From the NCBI RefSeq assembly GCF_001278115.1, contig NZ_LIYD01000005.1:2455510-2519509 (forward strand): DNA of 64,000 nucleotides. The letters are read 5' to 3'. The position numbers were made by a program, and so were the translations under genes. Below the pieces are notes generated by a model. The model had not been told where the DNA came from, searched no databases, and saw nothing but the letters and a program-made list of their open reading frames with translations. The stretch's first letter is position 1. Each line of letters opens with the position of its first letter. Positions 34,724 through 41,976 of the stretch are shown here, piece after piece. The DNA comes from Flavobacterium akiainvivens. GTDB lineage: Bacteria; Bacteroidota; Bacteroidia; Flavobacteriales; Flavobacteriaceae.

Positions 34724-35152
34724 TTAATCTTTAAACCCGGAAACTCTATACACGCCGTTTTCTTCTGCAAGGCGCACAAAGACGTTTTGCTCTTTTCCCT
34801 TATACGTAAAATACACCCGTACAACAAGCGAGCCCTGGAACGAGTGTGGTATTTCTTTTGCGAATGATGCCGATAATGGTGGCATGGTGCGTTCTCCCTT
34901 ACTCTTAATTACAGACTCATAAAACTCCCTTACCTCTTGGTGGGTTTCCAGGGTTTCATTACCATCGCGCAAAAAGGGAATGGTTGTAATGGCAAGTATA
35001 CCGTTAACATCTTTGCCTTTTGTTAGCAGGCTAACCCAGTTTTTAGCTACTGTAAAGGCTTTTTGCTTTTGCTCTTTAGAAAGGCTTAGCGTGTCGGCCT
35101 GCGAAAAGGCCACAAGCGGCATAAAGAATAAAAGAAAGGGCAGTAACTTCAT
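34724..35152 (-). CDS. secreted protein of unknown function
   Basis: 142 residues with a clear signal peptide (1-18, VAFSQA). The mature protein is alpha plus beta (QKAFTVAKNWVSLLTKGKDVNGILAITTIPFL, HSFQGSLVVRVYFTYKGKEQNVFVRLAEENGVYRVSGF), the shape of an NTF2-like or DUF4019-like domain; no catalytic residues are obvious. It lies 36 bases downstream of the last array paralogue on the same strand and may be co-transcribed with it. Confidence 0.68.
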   Translation of the reverse strand: MKLLPFLLFFMPLVAFSQADTLSLSKEQKQKAFTVAKNWVSLLTKGKDVNGILAITTIPFLRDGNETLETHQEVREFYESVIKSKGERTMPPLSASFAKEIPHSFQGSLVVRVYFTYKGKEQNVFVRLAEENGVYRVSGFKD

Positions 35153-35188
35153 TTGGTTTGGTATGTTTTAGGTTGGTTAATCAAAAAA

Positions 35189-35950
35189 TTATTGCTTACC
35201 GGTGGCCGGTGGGGATGCTTCTTCTTCCTGAAGCGCCAGGTATTCTTTTGCAAGCACCGACATTTGCAGGTTGGCCTGCTCTGTATTATTAGCCTTAAGT
35301 GCCTTTTCGAGCGTATCGTCTTCGGCGGCATAGTAAATAAAGGCGTTTACTTTTTCGGCGGGGATACCCCATGTAGCTGTAATGGACTCATTGCTATAGG
35401 CAAAATTAATAGTCTCTATGTTTTTATTAAGCTGCTCGGTTTTGAGTTCGCGGCGCAGGGCACGCCTTTTTTCGCCGCCGTTTAAAAGGGCATCGGTACC
35501 TATGCCTATACCGCCACCGGCATAATCCATAGTATGGGCCTGTACTTTGGCACCGGTATTAACACGGCGTTCGCCCTGGGTGTATACGGCATTGCTTTTA
35601 ACAGGCTGTATAATTTTAACCGTATCGTTAATTATTACCTCTTCAAGCTCGGTGGCTTTTGCCTCTACCCCCAGTACGTAGGGCATTTTTTTAAAGGAAT
35701 CTTCGTTTATGTAAAACTCCCTGTCCTGCGTTATGGGGCTGTTTACGGCCAGCAAATCGCCATCGCGGGCCATTATGGTAAAGCTGCCCTTACTATCGGT
35801 CTTGGCCTCATCGCCGGTTTTTTTATTGATAATGAATACCCCCGGCACACGTGCCTCGCCCACGGTAACAATACCGGTTAGGGGCTTGCGCTGCTGTGCA
35901 GCCATGCCTATGGTTAAAAACGCGAATAATATTAAAAGTCTGCTTCTCAT
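35189..35950 (-). CDS. array paralogue 7: secreted transthyretin-like plus helical protein
   Basis: 253 residues. Signal peptide (1-19), a CarboxypepD_reg/transthyretin-like beta domain (about 22-100: GIVTVGEARVPGVFIINKKTGDEAKT, SFTIMARDGDLLAV), a TonB-box-like strand (LEEVIINDTVKI), the block TQGERRVNTGAKVQ, a basic stretch (KRRALRRELKTEQL) and a helical C-terminal domain (ITATWGIPAEKVNAFIYYAAEDDTLEKALKANN). Function unknown; presumably periplasmic or surface. Closest to paralogue 6, which lies 42 bases upstream. Confidence 0.75.
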   Translation of the reverse strand: MRSRLLILFAFLTIGMAAQQRKPLTGIVTVGEARVPGVFIINKKTGDEAKTDSKGSFTIMARDGDLLAVNSPITQDREFYINEDSFKKMPYVLGVEAKATELEEVIINDTVKIIQPVKSNAVYTQGERRVNTGAKVQAHTMDYAGGGIGIGTDALLNGGEKRRALRRELKTEQLNKNIETINFAYSNESITATWGIPAEKVNAFIYYAAEDDTLEKALKANNTEQANLQMSVLAKEYLALQEEEASPPATGKQ

Positions 35951-35992
35951 AATAGTTGTTGGTTGTCGGTTGTTGGTTGTCAGAAAATCAGT

Positions 35993-36751
35993 TTAAGGTT
36001 TTGACTGCGAATCTTCTTCCTGTTGCAGGCTAACGTATTCTATAGCCAGCTGGGGCAGCAATAGCCGTGCCTTTTCGGTATCTCCTGCTTTAAGGGCTTC
36101 GGCCAGCTCTTTGTTTTCTACAGCATAATATTTATAGGCCTCCACCTTTTCCTGTGCAATGCCCAGGTTTTCTACAATGGCCTGGTCTGCATATACTTTG
36201 CTTATGCCGTTAATAAGCTTCAGCTGTTCCTCGGTATGAACCTGGCGGCGCAGGGCATCGCGCTTGTTTTTGCCGTTAAAAACCGGGTCGAGCGTTAGGG
36301 CCACGCCCCCGCCCTGCCAGTTTATGGTGTCCATAGTCTGCACTTTTGTGGTAGCACCAATGTTAGCGCGGCGCTGGGCCACGGTATATTCTTTTGCGCC
36401 CTGTACGGGCTGTATTTTAAGCGTGTCTACAATAACCACCTCGTCGAGCTGGGTAATTTTAGCCTCTACCTCCATTTCATACGGCATATTGGCAAACGCC
36501 TCATTGCTGATGTAAAAATCGGTATCCTGGGTCATGGCGCTGTGCACGGCCAGCTTATCGCCATTGCGCGCCTTTAGGGTAAAGTTGCCTTTGCCGTCGG
36601 TTTTAACCTCATCGCCGGTGCGCTTGTTTATAACATACGCGTTGGCCACGGGGGTTTCGCCCATAACAACCCTGCCACGCAGGGCTTTGCGGTCCTGGGC
36701 AAAAGTGTGCAGCGAGATTAAAAGGGTTATTATTGTAAGTAGCTTATTCAT
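35993..36751 (-). CDS. array paralogue 6: secreted transthyretin-like plus helical protein
   Basis: 252 residues from ATG at 36751 (MNKLLTIITLLISLHTFAQ); a frame running on to 36955 lies in the preceding gene and is not protein-like. Domain order as in paralogue 7: beta domain (GRVVMGETPVANAYVINKRTGDEVKT), TonB-box-like LDEVVIVDTLKI, YTVAQRRANIGATTKVQ, KRDALRRQVHTEEQL and a helical end (LGIAQEKVEAYKYYAVENKELAEALKAGDTEKARLLL). The start overlaps the end of paralogue 5 by 8 bases. Confidence 0.75.
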   Translation of the reverse strand: MNKLLTIITLLISLHTFAQDRKALRGRVVMGETPVANAYVINKRTGDEVKTDGKGNFTLKARNGDKLAVHSAMTQDTDFYISNEAFANMPYEMEVEAKITQLDEVVIVDTLKIQPVQGAKEYTVAQRRANIGATTKVQTMDTINWQGGGVALTLDPVFNGKNKRDALRRQVHTEEQLKLINGISKVYADQAIVENLGIAQEKVEAYKYYAVENKELAEALKAGDTEKARLLLPQLAIEYVSLQQEEDSQSKP

Positions 36752-37571
36752 TTTTTGTTGTCGGTTGTTGGTTGTTGGTTGCCGGAAGAACGGTTTTTGC
36801 CTGCTGCGGCTGTGTTTCTTCTTCTTTTTCTTCCTGGCGGGCCATATACCTGCCTGCCAGTACCAGCAGCTCGAGCCTGGCAAGGGCTTCGTTTTTGTTA
36901 TCCATGGCCTGCTTAAGGCTTTCGTCTTCAACGGCAAAGTATAAAAACGCATCAACCTTTTCGGCGGGAATATTGAGTTCTTTGGTTATTTCTTCGTTAC
37001 TGTAAAGATAGCCAATATTTGCCATACCTATTTCGCGTTCTTCGGTTTTAAGCTCACGTTTCAGCATTTTTGTGCGCCCGGTAATCATGTTGATAAGCGG
37101 GTCGAGCGATGCCGCCACACCCAGCATGCCTACCCCACCCACAAGCCCGGGATTCCAGTCGGTAGCCGTTTTTACACGGCGCTGCGCCACGGTGTAGCGC
37201 TTTTGCCCCTCGGGCACCAGGCCCAGGCCTTCGGGTGTAATAGTACGGTCTATTTGTACATTTTCCAGTTCATATCCTTTGGGGTCTACCTCTACCACAT
37301 AGGGCATATTGGCAAACCAGTCTTTACCCGTTACAAACTCGCGCACTACGGTACGGTCGCTGTACACCACCAGGCGGTCGCCCGCTTTGGCAGGCAGCTT
37401 GAACAAGCCCCTTGCGCCGCTTTTAACCTCGGTACCCGTATTTTTATTGATAACATACACACCCGAAGCATTTTCGCCCGCCACCATAACGCGCCCACGC
37501 AGGGTATCGCGCTGTGCAACGGCTACGAGCGGAAGCAAAAACGTTAACAGGATTAGCAGTTTTATGTTCAT
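36744..37571 (-). CDS. array paralogue 5: secreted transthyretin-like plus helical protein
   Basis: 275 residues. Signal peptide ending VAVAQ. The beta domain (about 22-100, GRVMVAGENASGVYVINKNTG, KLPAKAGDRLVVYSDR, VREFVTGKDWFANMPY) is nearly identical to paralogue 4, while the second half differs clearly, so it is a mosaic. The TonB-box-like position reads LENVQIDRTIT. Then GLVPEGQKRYTVAQRRV, LDPLINMITGRTKMLKRELKTE, and helices with NIPAEKVDAFLYFAVEDESL. The Gln/Pro/Asn-rich tail (TNNQQPTTKN) is coded by a simple repeat. Confidence 0.75.
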   Translation of the reverse strand: MNIKLLILLTFLLPLVAVAQRDTLRGRVMVAGENASGVYVINKNTGTEVKSGARGLFKLPAKAGDRLVVYSDRTVVREFVTGKDWFANMPYVVEVDPKGYELENVQIDRTITPEGLGLVPEGQKRYTVAQRRVKTATDWNPGLVGGVGMLGVAASLDPLINMITGRTKMLKRELKTEEREIGMANIGYLYSNEEITKELNIPAEKVDAFLYFAVEDESLKQAMDNKNEALARLELLVLAGRYMARQEEKEEETQPQQAKTVLPATNNQQPTTKNE

Positions 37572-37581
37572 GGTTCAGGGT

Positions 37582-38403
37582 TCATTGTTTGGGGTTGCGG
37601 GTTGTTTTATAGTTCAGGGTGTCGCGTTGCTGTTGTACCTGCAACCCGGTTACAGCCTGTGCCTGCAAACGGTTATATTCTACAGCCAGGGCCGTGAGCT
37701 CCAGCTTTGCTTTTTCATTATTGTTGGCTTTTATGGCTTCAATAAGCGATGGGCTTTCGGCGGCGTAGTATAGAAAACCATCTGCCTGTTCTGTAGCTAT
37801 ATCCAGATATTCTGCAAGCTGAGCTGTGGTATACACGCCGCGCACGCTTTCTACATTTGCCAGCATTTGCTCTGTAGCCAGTTCTTTTTTAAGTTTTTTT
37901 GTTTTGCCCGTAACAGCATTTATAAACGGGTCGAGCGGCATAGAACCCGCCAGTAAACCAATTGCATACTGCCACAACGGCCTGTCTCCGGTGGCGGTAT
38001 ACAAACGCCTTTCGGCAACTGTATTGCGCTTTTGGCCTTTGGGCACAATACCCAGCGCCTCTGCCGAAAGGCTTTGGTTGATAACCACCTCCTCCAGCTC
38101 ATATCCCTGTGGTTGCACTTCGAGTGTATAAGGCATATTGGCAAACCAGTCTTTACCGGTTACAAACTCGCGCACCTCTACGCGGTCGCTGTACACCACC
38201 AGGCGGTCGCCGGCTTTGGCAGGCAGTTTAAACACCCCGCCGGCAGCGCTTTTAACCTCGGCACCTGTATTTTTATTGATGACATACACCCCCGAAGCAT
38301 TTTCGCCCGCCACCATAACGCGCCCATGCAGGGTATCGCGCTGCGCAACGGCTATGAGCGGAAGCAGGGCAAACAGCAAAAGCAGCAGTTTTTTTACGTT
38401 CAT
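37582..38403 (-). CDS. array paralogue 4: secreted transthyretin-like plus helical protein
   Basis: 273 residues. Signal peptide ending IAVAQ. Beta domain almost the same as in paralogue 5; TonB-box-like LEEVVINQSLS; ALGIVPKGQKRNTVAERRL; LDPFINAVTGKTKKLKKELATEQ; helical end (LDIATEQADGFLYYAAESPSLIEAIKANNNEKAKLEL). The tail (NYKTTRNPKQ) and the 10-base gap to paralogue 5 carry a repeat (gttcagggttcattgtttgggg on the plus strand) shared with the next junction. Confidence 0.75.
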   Translation of the reverse strand: MNVKKLLLLLFALLPLIAVAQRDTLHGRVMVAGENASGVYVINKNTGAEVKSAAGGVFKLPAKAGDRLVVYSDRVEVREFVTGKDWFANMPYTLEVQPQGYELEEVVINQSLSAEALGIVPKGQKRNTVAERRLYTATGDRPLWQYAIGLLAGSMPLDPFINAVTGKTKKLKKELATEQMLANVESVRGVYTTAQLAEYLDIATEQADGFLYYAAESPSLIEAIKANNNEKAKLELTALAVEYNRLQAQAVTGLQVQQQRDTLNYKTTRNPKQ

Positions 38404-38406
38404 GGT

Positions 38407-39153
38407 TCAGGGTTCATTGTTTGGGGTTGCGGGTTGGGTGTTGGGCGTTGTGGGTTGTTCCTGCAACGCACGGTACTTAGCTGCGGTTTCTATAAGCAGC
38501 ATATCCAGCAGGGACTCGTTATTCTGGTTTACGGCATCTACTATATTAGGCTGGTCTATGGCATAAAACAAAAAGCCCTGTACCATTTCAGCCGGAATGT
38601 TGTATTTGGTGGCAAACTCGTCTTCGTTAACCAGGCCGTTGAGCCCCTCCATTACGGCTTCCTTTTGTTCGGTAGCCAGTTCGCGTTTCAGCATTTTCTT
38701 TTTGCCGTTTATCCAGTTGAGCAGTATGTCTACCGGGCCGCTGTCTGCGGTATGCAGCCTGCGTTCTGCCACGGTCATGCGCCGCTGGTTTTCGGGCAGG
38801 CCAAACGCTTCGTTTGTAATAACCGGGCGTTCTATAACCACTTCTTCCAGCTGCTCAGCCTTTACTTCTACTGCCATTATGTAAGGCATGGTTTTAAAGG
38901 TATCGGCTGTAATATAAAATTCACGCACGGTGGTGGTATTGCTGTACACAATAAGCTTATCGCCTGTTTTTGCAGCCAGGGTAAATGTGCCGTCGGCCCC
39001 GGCCTTAACCTCTTCGCCGGTTTGCTTGTTTATAATGAAAGCACCGGGCAGGGCAGCCTCATTGACCTCCACTTTTCCGTGCAGGCTCTGGCGCTGCTGT
39101 GCCATTAGCGGCAGGCACATCATTATTATCAGTATCCGGAACAGCTTCTTCAT
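38407..39153 (-). CDS. array paralogue 3: secreted transthyretin-like plus helical protein
   Basis: 248 residues. Signal peptide (MKKLFRILIIMMCLPLMAQ). Beta domain GKVEVNEAALPGAFIINKQTGEEVKAG, FTLAAKTGDKLIVYSN; TonB-box-like LEEVVIERPVI; GLPENQRRMTVAERRL; NWINGKKKMLKRELATEQ; helical end NIPAEMVQGFLFYAIDQPNIVDAVNQNN. The start lies 95 bases inside the coding end of paralogue 2. The tail (TTPNTQPATPNN) is simple repeat. Confidence 0.75.
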   Translation of the reverse strand: MKKLFRILIIMMCLPLMAQQRQSLHGKVEVNEAALPGAFIINKQTGEEVKAGADGTFTLAAKTGDKLIVYSNTTTVREFYITADTFKTMPYIMAVEVKAEQLEEVVIERPVITNEAFGLPENQRRMTVAERRLHTADSGPVDILLNWINGKKKMLKRELATEQKEAVMEGLNGLVNEDEFATKYNIPAEMVQGFLFYAIDQPNIVDAVNQNNESLLDMLLIETAAKYRALQEQPTTPNTQPATPNNEP

Positions 39154-39853
39154 GTGTTGAAATGGTTTCTATATATCGTAATGCAACTTCAGACATTATA
39201 AGGCGGGCGGCACCATACTGATAGGCACGCAACAGGCCGGCCAGCTTTTCATCGTCTACCGCAAAGTACAAAAATGCCTCTGTAAACTGCTTGGGTATGT
39301 GCAGGTCGTTTACCAGTTGCGACTCGGTATACATACGCTGCAATGCCTCAATGGCTACGCGCTTGTTGGCATACTTCTCGTCTATCTCCATCAGGAACTT
39401 CTTGCCGCGCATCCAGTTTAAAACCCCGGTAAGGCCCTTTTGCTGGCCGCGGTAGTGCAGCACTTTTTTCTCGGCGGCAGTGTAGCGTTTCTGGCCCTTG
39501 GGCACAATACCTAACGATTCGGCTGTAACGGTGCTTTCTACCACTACCTCGTCAAGCTCATAGCTTTTGTAATCAACGCCCAGTATGTAGGGCTGTTGCT
39601 TAAACGATTCGGCACTGATGTAAAACTCCCTTACATCTATACTGGCCGATGATACCGCCAGTTTTTGCCCCGGTTTTACGGCTATGGTAAAGCTGCCGTC
39701 GTGCCCGGTTTTTACTTCCTGGCCGGTTTTCTGGTTGATGACAAAGGCACCGCCAACCCCCACGGTATCTACCATTACACGGCCACGCAGTTCCTGCTGG
39801 GCAGATGCCACGCCAAAGATAAGCAAGAGCAGCCACATGAGTGCCGGTTTCAT
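39059..39853 (-). CDS. array paralogue 2: secreted transthyretin-like plus helical protein
   Basis: 264 residues from ATG at 39853 (MKPALMWLLLLIFGVASAQ); an upstream in-frame extension to 39928 would bury the signal peptide. Beta domain GRVMVDTVGVGGAFVINQKTGQEVKT; TonB-box-like LDEVVVESTVT; SLGIVPKGQKRYTAAEKKV; NWMRGKKFLMEIDEK; helical end LHIPKQFTEAFLYFAVDDEKLAGLL. The C-terminus is about 30 residues longer than in the other copies (EEAVPDTDNNDVPAANG) and this extension overlaps the signal peptide coding region of paralogue 3 in another frame. Confidence 0.75.
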   Translation of the reverse strand: MKPALMWLLLLIFGVASAQQELRGRVMVDTVGVGGAFVINQKTGQEVKTGHDGSFTIAVKPGQKLAVSSASIDVREFYISAESFKQQPYILGVDYKSYELDEVVVESTVTAESLGIVPKGQKRYTAAEKKVLHYRGQQKGLTGVLNWMRGKKFLMEIDEKYANKRVAIEALQRMYTESQLVNDLHIPKQFTEAFLYFAVDDEKLAGLLRAYQYGAARLIMSEVALRYIETISTHEEAVPDTDNNDVPAANGTAAPEPARKSGGQ

Positions 39854-40164
39854 ATACGGTAACGGTTTGCGGGATACTAACAGCAAAAATGCTGCCACGG
39901 GTGAGGGGTTTTGTGTTGTAATTTTCAAAAAAAGTAAGGTTTGTTGGTATTGGCTTGCCGAAAGATAACGCTTTAGGCGGATGCTTTAGTATAGGGAACA
40001 GGGCTGTGGGGGCTCGGTAATACCCAATTTTTAAAACACAAAGACACAACGAACACAAAGGAAGACACACAGATTGGTTATTCTTAAAGGCCACAAAGCA
40101 GTGTGTATACAACAAAAAGGGCAACAGGTTAACGTGTTGCCCTTTTTAGCTATGCAGTATAACG
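39854..40164. other. intergenic region within the paralogue array
   Basis: 311 bases without a gene. It holds a terminator-like hairpin for paralogue 1 at its right end and, on the minus strand near 39960-39967, a TATCTTTC sequence that could be a weak -7 element for paralogues 2-7. Nothing else is recognisable. Confidence 0.5.
40114..40147 (-). terminator. Rho-independent terminator after array paralogue 1
   Basis: Stem aagggcaaca / tgttgccctt with A and T runs on both sides; it lies 17 bases after the stop at 40165, so paralogue 1 is transcriptionally separate. Confidence 0.75.
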
Positions 40165-40896
40165 TTACTCTTCTGCCAGCAGCTTGTTGTATTTTTCGGC
40201 AAGGGCGGCAAGGGTAAATTTAGCCTTCTCGATATCATTGGCTTCCATAAGCTTTACAAAATACTTGTTTTCTACCGCGTAGAACAAAAACCCGCGCACA
40301 TACTCTGCCGGAACCTTGAGCTGGGCGGTAATGTCTTCGGTACTGTACAGCAGGCTCACGTTGTCCATAAGGGTAACTTTTTTGTCGTTCTCGGCAGCGT
40401 TTTTCAGCATGGTGGTGCGGCCGCTTATGGCATTAAACAGCGGGTCGAGCCCCAGGGGGTTCATTTTCCATGATGCTGCCGTAGCCACCCTGCGCTCTGC
40501 CGGGGTGTAGCGTTTTTGCCCGGCGGGAACCAGCCCCAGGGCTTCAGAATTGATGTAGCTGTAGTCTACTATAACAAGCTCTTCGAGCAGGATATCCATG
40601 GGTTCCATAGAAACGAAGTAGAGGTCTTCGGTAAAATCCTTCTCGGTCAGCACCACGGTTTTAGGGTTAAATACCGATGACGACAGCACCAGGGTGTCCT
40701 GCGGCTGCGCAGCAATGGTAAAATAGCCCCCGCGTTGTGTAGCGGTACTGGTGGCGGCCGTTTTGTTAATGACGTAGATGGCTTCAAGCTTTGGGGTGTC
40801 GCTTATTACCTTGCCGTTTAGCATGGGGCGCTCCTGCGCAAAAAAAGTTGAGCTTATAAGGCTTACGGCTACTGTAAATAAGGCTTTTAACTGCAT
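40165..40896 (-). CDS. array paralogue 1: secreted transthyretin-like plus helical protein
   Basis: 243 residues, the most divergent copy. Signal peptide ending TFFAQ. Beta domain (GKVISDTPKLEAIYVINKTAATSTAT, YFTIAAQPQDTLVLSSS), TonB-box-like LEELVIVDYSYI, then the well conserved ALGLVPAGQKRYTPAERRVATA, LDPLFNAISGRTTMLKN and helices (LKVPAEYVRGFLFYAVENKYFVKLMEANDIEKAKFTLAALAEKYNKLL). It ends at LLAEE without the repeat-coded tail of other copies. A terminator follows, setting it apart from copies 2-7. It may be the ancestral single gene. Confidence 0.75.
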   Translation of the reverse strand: MQLKALFTVAVSLISSTFFAQERPMLNGKVISDTPKLEAIYVINKTAATSTATQRGGYFTIAAQPQDTLVLSSSVFNPKTVVLTEKDFTEDLYFVSMEPMDILLEELVIVDYSYINSEALGLVPAGQKRYTPAERRVATAASWKMNPLGLDPLFNAISGRTTMLKNAAENDKKVTLMDNVSLLYSTEDITAQLKVPAEYVRGFLFYAVENKYFVKLMEANDIEKAKFTLAALAEKYNKLLAEE

Positions 40897-40945
40897 AATA
40901 GGGTTTACTAATGGCTACAAAGGCGACAGGATTGCCCAAAATGGC

Positions 40946-40953
40946 TACCTTTG
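40946..40953 (+). promoter_or_regulatory. -7 element (TACCTTTG) for pepE
   Basis: TAnnTTTG match 26 bases before ATG 40980; it excludes the longer in-frame start at 40911. Confidence 0.55.
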
Positions 40954-40979
40954 GCTTTTGCTATACCTGTTTTAAACGT

Positions 40980-41687
40980 ATGAAAAAACTAATTATTGCC
41001 AGCACCAGCACCCTGCACGGCGGGGCTTACCTTGACTACCTGACCCCTACCCTTGCCGAACATTTTTCGGGTTGCAGGAACCTGGTATTTGTGCCCTTTG
41101 CCCGCCCCGGCGGTATGAGCCATGACGAGTATACCGGGCGTGCGGCGGCTTACTTTGCAAAATTAGGCATTGCAGTAAAAGGGCTGCACGAGTTTACCGA
41201 CCCTGCCGCGGCATTGACCGACGCTGAGGCGGTTTTTACCGGAGGGGGCAACACTTTCCTGCTGGTAAGCCAGCTTTACAAAACCGGGAGCATGGTACCC
41301 CTGGCCGATGCCATTAACAACGGAACGTCCTACCTGGGCAGCAGCGCGGGCAGCAACATTTGCGGCCTGACCATGCAGACCACCAACGATATGCCCATTG
41401 TATACCCACCCAGCTTTAAAACCCTTGGCGCAATACCTTTTAACCTGAACCCGCACTACCTTGACCCGCAGCCGGGCAGTACCCACATGGGCGAAACGAG
41501 GGAAACCCGCATTAAGGAGTTTCACCAGTTTAACACGCAGCCGGTTTTAGGGCTTAGGGAAGGCAGCTGGCTGGAGGTTAAGGGCAGCACCATAACCCTG
41601 AAGGGCGATTTGCCCGCACGGCTTTTTCAACACGGGCAGGAACCGGTAGAGCTTGATGCAGGGAGTGACCTTTCAACGCTTCGCTAA
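40980..41687 (+). CDS. pepE: peptidase E (alpha-aspartyl dipeptidase)
   Basis: 235 residues from ATG 40980 (MKKLIIASTSTLHGGAYLDYL). Family S51 peptidase that cleaves N-terminal Asp dipeptides in the cytoplasm. Motifs: FTGGGNTFLLVSQLY, the nucleophile elbow GSSAGSN with Ser122, and NPHYLDP with the catalytic His. Length fits. Divergent from the paralogue array. Confidence 0.92.
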   Translation: MKKLIIASTSTLHGGAYLDYLTPTLAEHFSGCRNLVFVPFARPGGMSHDEYTGRAAAYFAKLGIAVKGLHEFTDPAAALTDAEAVFTGGGNTFLLVSQLYKTGSMVPLADAINNGTSYLGSSAGSNICGLTMQTTNDMPIVYPPSFKTLGAIPFNLNPHYLDPQPGSTHMGETRETRIKEFHQFNTQPVLGLREGSWLEVKGSTITLKGDLPARLFQHGQEPVELDAGSDLSTLR

Positions 41688-41694
41688 GTTTTAA

Positions 41695-41800
41695 AAGTCG
41701 AAAGTCGAAAGTCATAAAGTCCGGTAGCTGAAAAAGCTTTCGACTTTGAAGCTTTCGACTTTGAAACTTTCGACTTTGAAACTTTCGACTTTATGACTGA
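41695..41800. repeat. tandem 15-bp repeat with inverted partner
   Basis: About 3.9 copies of (g/a)ctttcgactttgaa from 41736 to 41793, preceded at 41695-41720 by the inverse motif (agtcgaaagtcgaaagtc). The RNA could fold into a long hairpin on either strand. It occupies the space after pepE. Confidence 0.75.
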
Positions 41801-41918
41801 ATTTCAAACTCCAATTGTGAAAAATTAGCGTTAAAATCGTGTTAAAATGTAAGAATATACATCATTTAGAGCGAATACTGAAAAATCATCGTTTTAACAT
41901 TTTTACACCATAAAATTC

Positions 41919-41947
41919 AAAAGCCCCTACATGAGCAGGGGCTTTTT
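41919..41947 (-). terminator. Rho-independent terminator after the DUF6029 gene
   Basis: Stem aagcccct / aggggctt with A and T runs on both sides, 29 bases after the stop at 41977; could also act on the plus strand. Confidence 0.7.
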
Positions 41948-41976
41948 GATTTATTAGGTTTGGGTGAATTTTACGC

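Noticed and set aside
36751..36955. 68-codon N-terminal extension of array paralogue 6
   Set aside because: The extension is in another frame inside paralogue 5, includes a Lys run and a repeat-coded stretch, and would hide the signal peptide.
38032..39108. Plus-strand open frame of 358 codons inside the array
   Set aside because: It is antisense to paralogues 3 and 4; its Cys/His/Phe-rich sequence is typical of a shadow frame and it has no homology-like features.
40165..40896. Array proteins as carboxypeptidases
   Set aside because: Only the regulatory-type beta domain is present; no zinc-binding HxxE catalytic domain exists in any copy.
41736..41793. Possible CRISPR array
   Set aside because: The 15-base units abut without spacers and there are no cas genes; it is a plain tandem repeat.
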